A stretch of 64,000 nt of DNA, taken from NCBI GenBank assembly GCA_002279065.1, contig NCKB01000005.1:216727-280726 (forward strand), in the 5' to 3' direction. Shown here one piece after another: positions 49,583 to 59,235 of the stretch (positions are counted from its first letter, which is position 1; each line of letters starts with the position of its first letter). Origin of the DNA: Lysobacterales bacterium 15-68-25 (GTDB lineage: Bacteria > Pseudomonadota > Gammaproteobacteria > Xanthomonadales > Rhodanobacteraceae). The notes under the pieces are model-generated. The model was not told the DNA's origin. It did no database searches and saw only the letters and a list, made by a program, of their open reading frames with translations. Both the position numbers and the translations under genes were made by a program.

Positions 49583-50878
49583 ATGACCCAGCCCCTCTGG
49601 CAGAAATCCGGCATCCAGATCGACCAGCGCATCATGCAGTTCCTCGCCGGCGACGACGTGATCCTCGACCGCGAGTTCTTCCTGCACGACATCACCGCCA
49701 GCAAGGCGCACGTGGAGGGCCTGCAGCACATCGGCGTGGTCAGCGCGGACGAGGCCGCCGCGCTCAAGCGCGAGCTGGACGTGCTGGCGGAGGATTTCCG
49801 CTCAGGCGCCTTCGTGCTGGACGAGCGTTTCGAGGATTGCCACTCGGCGATCGAGGCCCGGCTCACCGAGCGGCTGGGCGATGCCGGTCGCCGCGTGCAC
49901 ACCGGGCGCAGCCGCAACGACCAGATCCTGGTCGCCACGCGCCTGTGGCTGAAGGAGAAACTGGCCGAACTGGAAGCGCACTGCCGCACCGTCGCCGGGG
50001 TCTGCATGGAGCGTGCCGCGCAGCCGGCGCTGCCGATGCCGGGCTACACCCACCTGCAGCGCGCGGTGGTGTCGTCCACCGCGATGTGGTTCGCCGGCTT
50101 TGCCGAGGGCTTCATCGACAATGCGCTGCGCGCCCGGCAGACCCGCGAGCTGATCGACGCCAATCCGCTGGGTACCGCCGCCGGCTACGGCGTCAACCTG
50201 CCGCTGGACCGCGCGCACACCACCAAGGCGCTGGGCTTCGCCCGCATGCAGGTCAGCCCGGTCTACGCGCAGCTGTCGCGCGGCAAGTACGAGATGGCGG
50301 TGCTGGAGGCGATCGGCGCGGCGATGCTCGACGTGCGCCGGCTGGCGTGGGACCTGTCGCTGTTCACCACCGCCGAGTTCGGCTTCGTGCAGCTGCCGGC
50401 GCAGTACACCACCGGCAGCTCGATCATGCCGAACAAGCGCAACCCCGACGTGGTCGAGCTGCTGCGCGCCAGCTATGCCAGCGTGGCGGCCGCTCGCACC
50501 GAGATCGAGCAGCTGCTGTCGCTGCCCTCGGGCTACCAGCGCGACCTGCAGTTCTCCAAGGGCTCGATCTTCCACGGTGTGCGTCACGGCCTGATGGCAC
50601 TGGAGCTGGTGCCGGGCCTGCTGGCGCAGATGCAGTGGAACGAGGCGACCATGCGCGCGGCGATCGAGCCGGCGATGTATGCCACCGACGTGGCGATCGA
50701 GCAGGCGGCGGCCGGCGTGCCGTTCCGCGATGCGTATCGTGCCGCGGCCGAAACAGCGGCGTCGGCCGGTGAGGGTCGTACGCCCGAAGGCAGCCTGGCG
50801 GCGCGCACCTCGCCCGGTGCCGGTGACCAGTTGAAGCTCGACGAGCTGCGCGCGCGGCTCGCCGCGCTCGGCCGGTGA
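49583..50878 (+). CDS. argH: Argininosuccinate lyase
   Basis: 431 residues of the fumarase/aspartase superfamily. Visible are [31 protein letters not shown] and the signature loop [12 protein letters not shown]. It splits argininosuccinate into arginine and fumarate, the last step of the pathway. The C-terminal end ([18 protein letters not shown]) is slightly longer than in E. coli. The cupin gene follows after nine bases. Confidence 0.97.
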   Translation: MTQPLWQKSGIQIDQRIMQFLAGDDVILDREFFLHDITASKAHVEGLQHIGVVSADEAAALKRELDVLAEDFRSGAFVLDERFEDCHSAIEARLTERLGDAGRRVHTGRSRNDQILVATRLWLKEKLAELEAHCRTVAGVCMERAAQPALPMPGYTHLQRAVVSSTAMWFAGFAEGFIDNALRARQTRELIDANPLGTAAGYGVNLPLDRAHTTKALGFARMQVSPVYAQLSRGKYEMAVLEAIGAAMLDVRRLAWDLSLFTTAEFGFVQLPAQYTTGSSIMPNKRNPDVVELLRASYASVAAARTEIEQLLSLPSGYQRDLQFSKGSIFHGVRHGLMALELVPGLLAQMQWNEATMRAAIEPAMYATDVAIEQAAAGVPFRDAYRAAAETAASAGEGRTPEGSLAARTSPGAGDQLKLDELRARLAALGR

Positions 50879-50887
50879 GGTAACTCC

Positions 50888-51235
50888 ATGGCCACCGTCA
50901 GCACCGCCAACGCAGCGCATTACGTCTGGGGCCGGCAGTGCGACGGCTGGCATCTCCTGGATGGTGACGACCTCAGTGTGATCGAGGAGCGCATGCCGCC
51001 CGGCACCACCGAAGTACGTCACCGGCATGCACGCTCGCGCCAGTTCTTCTACGTGCTGGGCGGGACCGCCACGCTGGAACTCGAGGGCATCGAACATCAT
51101 CTCGACGCGGGGCAGGGCCTGCACGTCCCCCCGGGAGCCGCGCACCAGATGCGCAACGAGTCGGCTTCGGAGCTGCGTTTCCTGGTGGTGTCCTCGCCGC
51201 GCAGCCATGGCGATCGCGAGGTGGTCGATGGCTGA
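50888..51235 (+). CDS. Small cupin-domain protein
   Basis: 115 residues forming one cupin barrel: motif 1 EVRHRHARSRQFFYVLGGTATLELEG with two His and a likely metal site, and motif 2 GQGLHVPPGAAHQMRNES. Such proteins bind metal and small ligands. The role here is unknown. Its end overlaps the first proB by eight bases, so it is co-translated with proline synthesis genes. Confidence 0.85.
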   Translation: MATVSTANAAHYVWGRQCDGWHLLDGDDLSVIEERMPPGTTEVRHRHARSRQFFYVLGGTATLELEGIEHHLDAGQGLHVPPGAAHQMRNESASELRFLVVSSPRSHGDREVVDG

Positions 51236-52358
51236 GCTTCGCTTCCAGCCGCTGCCCGCGTGGCGTCGCGCGGTGATCAAGGTCGGCAGCAACCTGCTGG
51301 CCGCCGACGGCGGCGGTCTTACGCCCGCCTATGCACAGGCGCTGGCCGCCTTCATCGGCGACAGCCAGGCGCAGGGCAGGGAAGTGGTGCTGGTGTCGTC
51401 CGGCGCCGTGGCCGCCGGTCGCGCCCTGCTGCGAGAGCGTGCCGTGCCCGCCGGCGACCTGGCCGAGCGCCAGGCGCTGGCCGCGCTGGGCCAGGCGCCG
51501 ATGATCGCGCTGTGGCAGTCGCTGTCGACCCGCGCCGTGGCGCAGGTGCTGCTGACCCACGATGACCTGCGCAACCGTCGTCGCTACCTCAACGCCCGCG
51601 CCACCCTGCGCCAGTTGCTGGCGATCGAGGTGCTGCCGGTGATCAACGAGAACGACACGGTGGCGGTGGACGAGCTCAAGCTCGGCGACAACGACAACCT
51701 TGCCGCCATCGTGGCCGCGCTGGTCGATGCCGACCTGCTGCTGATCGCCTCGGACATCGACGCGCTGTATCGCGCCGATCCGCGCCGTGATCCCCATGCG
51801 CCGCCGATCCCGCACGTGACCGAGATCACGCCGGAGGTGCTGGCGATGGCCGGCGGCAGCGGCAGCGCGGTCGGTACCGGCGGCATGCGTACCAAGCTGC
51901 AGGCGGCGCAGAAGGCGGCCGCGGCCGGCATCGCCACGGCGCTGTTCAACGGGCGCGACGCGGCCACGGTGCAGGCGCTGGGCGAAGGCCGGCTGCGCGG
52001 CACGCTGTTCACGCCGGGACAGAGCCGCATGCAGGCGCGCAAGTACTGGCTGCTGCATGCGCCGGGCAGCAGCGCGTCGATCCGTGTGGATGATGGCGCG
52101 GCCAGCGCGCTGGCCGCGGGCCGCGCCTCGCTGCTTCCGGGCGGCGTGGTGGCGACCCTGGGCGATTTCCATCGTGGCGACCTGGTGGATGTGATCGATC
52201 CTTCCGGGCGCGTGGTGGCGCGCGGCCTGTGCCAGTACGGTGCGGTGGACGTGCGGCGGCTGGCCGGTCGCCACAGTCGCGACATCGCCGGCGTGCTCGG
52301 CTACAGCTATGGTCCGGCGATCGTCCATCGCGACGATCTGGCCGTGGTTGCGTCGTGA
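51228..52358 (+). CDS. proB: Glutamate 5-kinase, first copy
   Basis: 376 residues: amino-acid kinase domain ([75 protein letters not shown]) followed by a C-terminal PUA domain (LLPGGVVATLGDFHRGDLVDV, ILGYSYGPAIVHRDDL-like end). All residues needed for ATP and glutamate binding appear intact. It makes glutamyl 5-phosphate, the first step of proline synthesis. A second, similar proB follows 126 bases later. Confidence 0.95.
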   Translation: MAELRFQPLPAWRRAVIKVGSNLLAADGGGLTPAYAQALAAFIGDSQAQGREVVLVSSGAVAAGRALLRERAVPAGDLAERQALAALGQAPMIALWQSLSTRAVAQVLLTHDDLRNRRRYLNARATLRQLLAIEVLPVINENDTVAVDELKLGDNDNLAAIVAALVDADLLLIASDIDALYRADPRRDPHAPPIPHVTEITPEVLAMAGGSGSAVGTGGMRTKLQAAQKAAAAGIATALFNGRDAATVQALGEGRLRGTLFTPGQSRMQARKYWLLHAPGSSASIRVDDGAASALAAGRASLLPGGVVATLGDFHRGDLVDVIDPSGRVVARGLCQYGAVDVRRLAGRHSRDIAGVLGYSYGPAIVHRDDLAVVAS

Positions 52359-52484
52359 ATCGTTTGGACGTCCATACGGCTTTCGTGACGGCGCATCCGG
52401 CGACGGATTTTCCGTGCAGGGGTTGAAATGCCGGAAGCTGCCCAGACCCTTTAACGGTTGCAGCAAGTCGAGGATGTCGGGGAA

Positions 52485-53663
52485 ATGACGCAACTCAGGG
52501 CCTTTCGACAGCAGTCGGTGCCGCCGTGGCGCCGGGCCGTGCTGAAGGTGGGAAGCAGCCTGATCGCCGCCGATGGCGGCGGACTCAGCACCCGCTATGC
52601 GCTGGGGCTGGCGCAGTTCATCGCAGCGTGCCACGCCTCCGGGCGCGAGATCGTGCTGGTGTCTTCCGGTGCGGTGGCCGCCGGACGCGTGGTGCTGAAG
52701 GACCACGCCGGCGAGGAAGACGCCAGCAATGCCGCGCGCCAGGCGATGGCGGCACTGGGCCAGACGCAGACGGTGGGGTTGTGGCAGCGGCTGCTCGACA
52801 TCCCGCTGGCGCAGGTGCTGCTGACCCACGACGACCTGCGCAACCGTCGCCGCTACCTCAACGCGCGCGCCACGCTGGGCGAACTGCTCAAGCACCGCGT
52901 GATGCCGGTGGTGAACGAGAACGACACGGTCGCGGTGGACGAGCTCACCCTGGGCGACAACGACAACCTCGCCGCGATCATCGCCGCGCTGGTCGATGCG
53001 GACATGCTGCTGATCGCCACGGACATCGACGGCCTGTACACCGCCGACCCGCGCAGCCACCCGGACGCCGAGCCGGTCAACGAAGTGGCCGAGCTCACCC
53101 CCGAGATCATGGCGATGGCCGGCGCGGCCGGCAGCGCCGTGGGTACCGGCGGCATGCGCACCAAGCTGGAGGCCGCCGAGAAGGCCGCGGCGGCAGGCAT
53201 CGAGACGATCCTGTTCAACGGCCGCGACAGCGAGGTGGTGAGCCTGCTCTCGCGCGACCTGCTGCACGGCACCCTGCTGCGCACCAAGGCCACCCGCCTG
53301 CAGGCGCGCAAGTACTGGCTGCGCCACGTGCCGGCGGTGCCCGGCCACATCGAGGTGGATGCCGGCGCGATGCGCGCGCTGAACGAGGAGGGCGCCTCGC
53401 TGCTGCCCAAGGGCATCCTCGCGGCCGAGGGCGAATTCCAGCGCGGCGACATGGTGGAGATCGTCGGCCCGGGCGAGGACGGCTCGCTGCAGTCCTTCGC
53501 CCGCGGCATCAGCCAGTACAGCGCCATGGAAATCAACCGCATCGCGCGATGCCACACGCGCGAGATCAAGACCCGGCTCGGCTACAGCTTCGGCGAGAAC
53601 GTCGTGCATCGCGACGATCTCGCGCTGGTGCGCGAGCTGGACCTGACCACAGGAGACCTTTGA
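52485..53663 (+). CDS. proB: Glutamate 5-kinase, second copy
   Basis: 392 residues with the same two-domain plan as the copy before it. Long blocks are identical, including [33 protein letters not shown] and [11 protein letters not shown]. Catalytic and substrate residues are intact. The PUA end differs and is longer ([25 protein letters not shown]). It sits directly before proA (two-base gap), so this copy is probably the standard ProB partner of ProA. The ATG at 52485 is chosen over a start nine codons upstream, for which similarity is absent; GGGGA precedes it closely. Confidence 0.95.
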   Translation: MTQLRAFRQQSVPPWRRAVLKVGSSLIAADGGGLSTRYALGLAQFIAACHASGREIVLVSSGAVAAGRVVLKDHAGEEDASNAARQAMAALGQTQTVGLWQRLLDIPLAQVLLTHDDLRNRRRYLNARATLGELLKHRVMPVVNENDTVAVDELTLGDNDNLAAIIAALVDADMLLIATDIDGLYTADPRSHPDAEPVNEVAELTPEIMAMAGAAGSAVGTGGMRTKLEAAEKAAAAGIETILFNGRDSEVVSLLSRDLLHGTLLRTKATRLQARKYWLRHVPAVPGHIEVDAGAMRALNEEGASLLPKGILAAEGEFQRGDMVEIVGPGEDGSLQSFARGISQYSAMEINRIARCHTREIKTRLGYSFGENVVHRDDLALVRELDLTTGDL

Positions 53664-53665
53664 GC

Positions 53666-54931
53666 ATGAGCAACATCCGAACCCGAGCCCTGGCCTGCCG
53701 CGACGCCGCCCCGGCGATCGCCATGCTGGACGCCGAGGCCCGCCGCGCGCTGCTGCGCGACATGGCCGCCGCGGTCGATGCGCATGCCGCGGCGATCCTC
53801 GACGCCAACGCGAAGGACATGGCCGGTGCTGCCGACAAGGGCGTGCAGGGTGCCATGCTGGATCGCCTCAAGCTGGACGCCACCCGCGTCGCCGCGATCG
53901 CCGACGCCGTGCGCGAGGTGGCGGACCTGCCCGACGTGGTGGGCCAGGTCACCCGACGCGAGAACCGGCCGAACGGCCTGGCGATCGAACGCGTGCGCAT
54001 CCCGCTCGGCGTGGTGGCGATGATCTACGAGGCCCGTCCCAACGTGACCGCCGATGCCGCCGCGCTGTGCATGAAGGCCGGCAATGCGGTGATCCTGCGC
54101 GGCGGCTCCGAGGCGCTGCACTCCAACCTCGCCATCGCCGCCGCCCTGCACGAGGCGATGGACAAGCACGGCGTGCCGCGCGACGCACTGACCATCATGG
54201 ACGACCTGCGCCGGGAGGCGATGGTCGAGCTGCTGCAGCTGAGCGACATCGTCGATCTGGCGATCCCGCGTGGCGGCGAGGGCCTGATCCGCTTCGTCAC
54301 CGAGCACGCACGCGTGCCGGTGATCAAGCACTACAAGGGCGTGTGCCACCTGTACGTGGACCGCGAGGCGGACCCCGGCCTGGCGCTGGACCTGCTGCTC
54401 GACGGCAAGACCACCCGCACCGGCGTGTGCAATGCGCTGGAGACCCTGCTGGTGCACAAGGACATCGCCGCCGACTTCCTGCCGCGGGCGGCCGAGGCGC
54501 TGCGTGCCCGGGGCGTGGAGCTGCGCGGCGACGAGGCGAGTCGCGCCCTGACTGGCGAGATGAAGGCGGCCACCGAGGACGACTACGCAGCCGAGTTCCT
54601 CGACCTGATCCTGGCGGTGCGCGTGGTCGACGGTCTCGATGATGCGATCGCCCACATCCGCCGCTACGGCTCGGACCATACCGAGGTGATCGCCACGCGC
54701 AACGAGGCGACGGCCGCGAAGTTCGTGCACGCGCTGCGTTCGGCGGTGATCATGGTCAACGCCTCGTCGCGCTTCTCCGACGGCGGCGAGCTGGGGCTGG
54801 GCGCGGAGATCGGCATCTCCACCACCCGCCTGCACGCCTACGGGCCGATGGGCGCCGAGTCGCTCACCATCGAGCGCTTCGTGGTGCGCGGGAGCGGGCA
54901 GGTGCGGCACCCGGAGAGCCGAACCGGCTGA
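53666..54931 (+). CDS. proA: Gamma-glutamyl phosphate reductase
   Basis: 421 residues of the aldehyde dehydrogenase superfamily. Key blocks are [49 protein letters not shown] and the catalytic Cys in [14 protein letters not shown]. It reduces glutamyl phosphate to glutamate semialdehyde, which cyclises on the way to proline. The start follows proB by two bases. Confidence 0.97.
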   Translation: MSNIRTRALACRDAAPAIAMLDAEARRALLRDMAAAVDAHAAAILDANAKDMAGAADKGVQGAMLDRLKLDATRVAAIADAVREVADLPDVVGQVTRRENRPNGLAIERVRIPLGVVAMIYEARPNVTADAAALCMKAGNAVILRGGSEALHSNLAIAAALHEAMDKHGVPRDALTIMDDLRREAMVELLQLSDIVDLAIPRGGEGLIRFVTEHARVPVIKHYKGVCHLYVDREADPGLALDLLLDGKTTRTGVCNALETLLVHKDIAADFLPRAAEALRARGVELRGDEASRALTGEMKAATEDDYAAEFLDLILAVRVVDGLDDAIAHIRRYGSDHTEVIATRNEATAAKFVHALRSAVIMVNASSRFSDGGELGLGAEIGISTTRLHAYGPMGAESLTIERFVVRGSGQVRHPESRTG

Positions 54932-54947
54932 GCCTCCTGCAAGAAAG

Positions 54948-54970
54948 AAGGGCGCCCCTGGGGCGCCCTT
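54948..54970. terminator. Hairpin between convergent proA and ggt
   Basis: A perfect 10-bp stem (54948-54957 with 54961-54970, loop CTG) lies between the two stops. T-rich tails are weak on both sides, so its efficiency is uncertain. Confidence 0.6.
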
Positions 54971-54994
54971 CGTGTGTCCGGACAGCGGGCCGGG

Positions 54995-56767
54995 TCAGTA
55001 GCCGGCGGCCAGTCCCGCCGGACGACGGCGATCGTTGGCGCCCTCCAGCAGGCCGGTCTTCGGGCTGCGCAGGATCGCCTCGTCGGCACCCCAGGACTGC
55101 ACTTCCTTGAACTTGTAGCCCATGCCTTCCAGCTCTTTCTTCACCGCATCGGTGAGCAGGCCCGGCTCGACGATGACCGCGTCCGGATACCACTGGTGGT
55201 GCATGCGCGGGGCGTTGACCGCCTGCTGCATGTTCATGCCGTAGTCGATCACGTTGGTGATGCTCTGCATCACCGTGGTGATGATGGTCGATCCGCCGGG
55301 GCTGCCGGTGACCATGAACAGCTTGCCGTCCTTCAGCACGATGCTCGGCGACATCGAGCTCAGCGGGCGCTTGCCGCCCTCCACCTGGTTCGCCTTGCCC
55401 TGCACCAGGCCGAAGGTGTTCGGCACGCCGGGCTTGGAGGTGAAGTCGTCCATCTCGTTGTTGAGGAAGAAGCCGGTGTCGCCGGCGATCTGGCCCACGC
55501 CGAACAGGTAATTGATGGTGTAGGTCACCGACACGGCGTTGCCGTCCTTGTCGACCACGGCGTAGCTGGTGGTGTCCATGCCCTCGGTGGCGCCGAGGCT
55601 GCCCTTGACCTGCGTCGACGGCGTGGCCTTGTCCGGATCGATGGTCGAGCGCAGCTGGTCGATGTGCTTGTCGGAGAGCAGTACGTCGATCGGGTTCTTC
55701 ACGAACGCCGGATCGCCCAGGTAGTTGTTGCGGTCGGCGAAGGCGCGGCGCTCGGCCTCGATGGTGAAGTGCAGCGCGCGGGCCGAGCCGTAGCCCAAGT
55801 CCTTCAGCGGGTAGGGTTCGAGCAGCTTGAGGATCTGGCAGACGGTGACGCCGCCGGAACTGGGCGGCGGATCGGAGACCACGGTGTAGCCGCGGTAGCC
55901 GCACTTGATCGGGGTGTCCCAGTGCACGGTGTAGTCGGCGAAATCCTTCATGCTCAGCAGGCCGCCGTTGGCCTCGCTGGCGGCGACCACCTTGCGGGCG
56001 ATGTCGCCGTGGTAGAAGGCCTTGGTGCCGTCCCTGCTGATCTCCTCGAGGGTCTTCGCCAGTTGCGGCTGAACCAGCCGGTCGCCGGCCTGGTAGGGCT
56101 GGCCGTCCTTGAGGAAGATGGCACCGACGTTGGGGTACTTCTGGAAGTCCTTGGTGCGCTGCCCGAGGATGTTCACGTCACCCTGCTGCAGCACGAAGCC
56201 TTCCTTCGCCAGCCGGATCGCCGGCGCGATCACCTGCTGGCGCGAGAGGCGGCCGTACTTCTTCAGCGCCTCGTCCATGCCCATCACGGTGCCGGGCACG
56301 CCCACGCCGAGGAAGGTACCGGTGCTCTTGCCGGGCACCACGTTGCCCTTGTCGTCCTGGAAGATGGTCGGCCCCGCCTTCAGCGGCGCCTTCTCGCGGA
56401 AGTCGAGGAACACGTCCTTGCCGTGCGCCAGGTGGATCAGCATGAAGCCGCCGCCGCCGATGTTGCCGCAGCACGGATGCACCACGGCCAGTGCGTAGCC
56501 CACTGCCACTGCAGCGTCCACGGCGTTGCCGCCACGCTTGAGGATGTCCACGCCGACTTCGGTCGCCAGGTGCTGGGCCGAGACGACCATGGCGTGCTTC
56601 GCGGTGACCGGCTGGTCCTTCGACAGGTCGGCCAGGGTGGTCGGGGCGGCGGTGGCGTCGAGCGCCTGCTTGGGGATGTTGTCCTGCACGGTGGCGGACT
56701 GGCCCCAGGCCAGCGGCGCGGCCAGCAGCAGGGCCGCCGCCAGGCCGTGGATCAAGGTGTTTCGCAT
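54995..56767 (-). CDS. ggt: Gamma-glutamyltranspeptidase
   Basis: 590 residues. A signal peptide (LAAALLLAAPLAWG) sends it to the periplasm. The precursor cuts itself before the catalytic Thr in GMDTTSYAVVD, giving large and small subunits. Other family blocks are HPCCGNIGGGGFML, DPPPSSGGV, RPLSSMSPSIV and TGSPGGSTIITTV. It hydrolyses or transfers gamma-glutamyl groups of glutathione. GGAG lies before the ATG at 56767; a longer upstream frame has no similarity. Confidence 0.96.
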   Translation of the reverse strand: MRNTLIHGLAAALLLAAPLAWGQSATVQDNIPKQALDATAAPTTLADLSKDQPVTAKHAMVVSAQHLATEVGVDILKRGGNAVDAAVAVGYALAVVHPCCGNIGGGGFMLIHLAHGKDVFLDFREKAPLKAGPTIFQDDKGNVVPGKSTGTFLGVGVPGTVMGMDEALKKYGRLSRQQVIAPAIRLAKEGFVLQQGDVNILGQRTKDFQKYPNVGAIFLKDGQPYQAGDRLVQPQLAKTLEEISRDGTKAFYHGDIARKVVAASEANGGLLSMKDFADYTVHWDTPIKCGYRGYTVVSDPPPSSGGVTVCQILKLLEPYPLKDLGYGSARALHFTIEAERRAFADRNNYLGDPAFVKNPIDVLLSDKHIDQLRSTIDPDKATPSTQVKGSLGATEGMDTTSYAVVDKDGNAVSVTYTINYLFGVGQIAGDTGFFLNNEMDDFTSKPGVPNTFGLVQGKANQVEGGKRPLSSMSPSIVLKDGKLFMVTGSPGGSTIITTVMQSITNVIDYGMNMQQAVNAPRMHHQWYPDAVIVEPGLLTDAVKKELEGMGYKFKEVQSWGADEAILRSPKTGLLEGANDRRRPAGLAAGY

Positions 56768-56881
56768 CGATGGCTCCGGAAGGTGGTGGGGACGGGGTGC
56801 CGGTTCCCGATGGTAACCGGCACCGGCACGGTGTGCCTCCCTGCCTGCATCCCTGCATGTTCCTGCGATGTTCCCGCGGGC

Positions 56882-56909
56882 GGGGACGTCCATACGGCCG
56901 GACGTCCCC
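56882..56909. repeat. Perfect inverted repeat between ggt and kynU
   Basis: Arms GGGGACGTCC (56882-56891) and GGACGTCCCC (56900-56909) with an 8-base loop. The 15 bases at 56884-56898 (GGACGTCCATACGGC) recur exactly at 52366-52380 between the two proB genes, so it belongs to a repeat family. It lies nine bases after the kynU stop and could also end kynU transcripts. Confidence 0.75.
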
Positions 56910-56917
56910 GTGTCGAT

Positions 56918-58198
56918 TCAGCCCGCCTCGCTCCATGCCCGCACGGCTTCGGCGAAGGCGAGGCAGTCGGCGAAGCGGTTGTACAGCGGCGCCGGCGAGA
57001 TGCGGATCACGTCGGGCTCGCGCCAGTCGCCGATGATTCCGCGATCGACAAGAAAGTCGAACAGCGCGCGGCCGCGCTCGCGTCCGCCGCGCACGCGGAT
57101 CGACAGCTGCGCGCCGCGCTGCGCCGGGTCGGCCGGGGTGATGATCTCCAGCAGATCGGCCAGCTGCGTGTTCACCAGCCACTCCAGGTAGCCGGTGAGC
57201 CGCAGCGACTTGGCGCGCAGCCGGTCCATCCCGGCACGGCGGAAGATCTCAAGCGAGATGCGCAGCGGCACCATCGCCAGGATCGGCGGATTCGACAGCT
57301 GCCAGCCCTCCGCGCCCGGGGTGGGATCGAAGGTCGGCGCCATCTGGAAGCGGTTGTCGCGGCGGTTGCCCCACCAGCCGTGGAAGCGCGGCAGCTCGGC
57401 CCGCGCGTGGCGTTCGTGCACGAACACGCCGCCGACCGCGCCGGGGCCGGAGTTGACGTACTTGTAGTGGCACCACACGGCGAAATCCATGCCGCTGTCG
57501 TGCAGCGCCAGCGGCAGGTTGCCCACCGCGTGGGCCAGGTCGAAGCCCACCATGCAGCCGCGCGCGTGTGCCAGCGCGGTGATCGCCTTGAAGTCGAACG
57601 CCTGGCCGGTGCGGTACTGGATGCCCGGCAGCAGCACCAGCGCGACGCGGTGGCCGTGCTCGGCCAGCGCGCGCTCGATCGCCTCCATCGTCAGCGTGCC
57701 GTGCGGGCCGTCGCCTTCCAGCTCGATCAGTGCGTCGGCCGGATCGAAGCCGTGGTAGCGGACCTGCGACTCCACCGCGTAGCGGTCGGTGGGAAACGCG
57801 CCGGCCTCGATCAGGATCGCCGGGCGCTCGGCAGTGGGGCGGTAGAAGCTCACCATCATCAGGTGCAGGTTCACGCCCAGCGTGTTCATCGCGACCACTT
57901 CGATCGGCTTGGCACCCACCAGCGCGGCGAGGTTGTCGCGCAGGTAGTCCTCGTAGTTCAGCCAGGGCGCGCGGCCCTTGAAGTGGCCCTCGACCGCCAG
58001 CTCGCCCCAGTAGTCGAGCTCGGCGCTGAGTGCCGGGCGCACGGCGCGCGGCTGCAGGCCCAGCGAGTTGCCGCAGAAATAGTGGCCTTCGCGGCCCTCG
58101 TGCGGCGGGATCAGGAATTCGTCGCGGAAGCCGGCCAATGGATCGGCGGCATCCTGTGCCTGCGCCCAGGCGGGAGTGGCCTCAAAGGTTCGGGACAT
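56918..58198 (-). CDS. kynU: Kynureninase
   Basis: 426 residues, a fold-type I PLP enzyme. YFCGNSLGLQPR, MNTLGVNLHLMMVSFYRPT, GFDLAHAVGNLPL and WCHYKYVNSGPGAVGG (with the PLP lysine) are the family blocks. It splits kynurenine to anthranilate and alanine, or 3-hydroxykynurenine to 3-hydroxyanthranilate on the NAD route. No other kyn genes are nearby. The ATG at 58198 is where similarity begins. Confidence 0.96.
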   Translation of the reverse strand: MSRTFEATPAWAQAQDAADPLAGFRDEFLIPPHEGREGHYFCGNSLGLQPRAVRPALSAELDYWGELAVEGHFKGRAPWLNYEDYLRDNLAALVGAKPIEVVAMNTLGVNLHLMMVSFYRPTAERPAILIEAGAFPTDRYAVESQVRYHGFDPADALIELEGDGPHGTLTMEAIERALAEHGHRVALVLLPGIQYRTGQAFDFKAITALAHARGCMVGFDLAHAVGNLPLALHDSGMDFAVWCHYKYVNSGPGAVGGVFVHERHARAELPRFHGWWGNRRDNRFQMAPTFDPTPGAEGWQLSNPPILAMVPLRISLEIFRRAGMDRLRAKSLRLTGYLEWLVNTQLADLLEIITPADPAQRGAQLSIRVRGGRERGRALFDFLVDRGIIGDWREPDVIRISPAPLYNRFADCLAFAEAVRAWSEAG

Positions 58199-58244
58199 GA
58201 CGCGGTTCCGGCAAAAACAGCCCCGAAGAGTACCGCGTCGGCGC

Positions 58245-58766
58245 CTATTTCCCCAGCCGGTCGGCCACCGCCTGGCAGCCCTTGTCGAATGCCGCCTGCC
58301 AGGCCGCGCCGGCCTGGGTGGAGGCCGGGCGCAGGCAGCGCAGCTGGATCGCGTGGCCATCGCGGAACCAGTAGTGCTCGACGTAGGCGATCGTCGATCC
58401 CGCCTCGTTGGCGGTATAGAGGAAGTTGTCCGGGCCGCCGGTGTTGCTGACGCTGCGGATCGCCTGGTAGCCCGGCAGGTTCTGGGCCTTGGTGGTGGCC
58501 TGCGCCACGTACTGCTGGAAGCCGCTCACGTCGCCGACCTGCTTGACCGTCACCGAGACACGGGCGAGCGTGTTGCGCGCGGTCGGCGAGGGATCGGGCA
58601 CCTGGAACACCCGCACCTCCGGATCGCCCTGGGTCTCCATGATCCCGATCCAGTTGTCCGGGGTACTGAACGTCACGGTGCCATTGGCCATGGAGACGTC
58701 GGTGGCGGACAGCGGGCCGCTGGCGAGCAGGGTGGCGGCGAGCAGGGCGAGGCGCGGCAGGTGCAT
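58245..58766 (-). CDS. Secreted protein of unknown function
   Basis: 173 residues with a signal peptide (LALLAATLLASGPLSA). The mature part has VTFSTPDNWIGIMETQGDPEVRVFQVPD, a pattern seen in small periplasmic proteins that carry a PsbP-like or lipoprotein-like beta fold, and two cysteines (LRCLRPAS and DKGCQAVA) that may form a disulphide. I do not recognise a family. It lies 46 bases upstream of kynU on the same strand. Confidence 0.7.
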   Translation of the reverse strand: MHLPRLALLAATLLASGPLSATDVSMANGTVTFSTPDNWIGIMETQGDPEVRVFQVPDPSPTARNTLARVSVTVKQVGDVSGFQQYVAQATTKAQNLPGYQAIRSVSNTGGPDNFLYTANEAGSTIAYVEHYWFRDGHAIQLRCLRPASTQAGAAWQAAFDKGCQAVADRLGK

Positions 58767-59235
58767 GCAGGCTCCGGGCAGGGCCGGGTTCGGCCGGGTC
58801 GAGGAAGTTGTTGCAGAGCATAGCGGCTGCCGCGGCCCGGCATGCCGATGTCCGTCACAGCCAGGGAGCACACAGCCCGGAATTCCGCGCGCCGGTCGCG
58901 CGTATACTCCGCGGGCTACGTCCTGCGTAGTCGTGGAGAGGGGAATCCGTGATCGAGGCGCGGCAGCGACGCTACCGGCGAGGCCTGGCCGATTCCGCCG
59001 GAGGCGGAGATGTACGCCTGCGCCATCGGTCCGACCCGGGAAGAGCTTCCGATGCCCGCTTCTTTGGCGGCCACGGCGGCGGCACAATCGGCCCTTTGCG
59101 GGGGCTGGCGCGGGCATCCGCCAGCGCTCGGGGCCGGCGCGGGTCCCGGCACCCTGGCCGCCGTGGTCACACCCACCCGGTTTTCCAGCGGGGCGGAGCC
59201 CTGCATGGTCATGCGATGAACGGATTGATCGACCG
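58767..59235. other. Intergenic region before the ECF sigma gene
   Basis: About 470 bases without a convincing gene. TATACT at 58903-58908 is a possible -10 for a rightward promoter, but no -35 pairs with it. Open frames of 66 to 98 codons on both strands lack ribosome binding sites and recognisable motifs. The region presumably holds promoters for both divergent neighbours. Confidence 0.5.

Noticed and set aside
50973..53609. 878-codon minus-strand frame opposite the two proB genes
   Set aside because: It contains two similar halves only because the sense strand carries two related proB genes.
54974..58450. 1158-codon plus-strand frame opposite ggt and kynU
   Set aside because: Longest frame in the window but antisense to two genes with complete catalytic motifs; no signature of its own.
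59010..59219. 69-codon frame before the ECF sigma gene
   Set aside because: No good ribosome binding site or motif, and two other frames on both strands cover the same bases.
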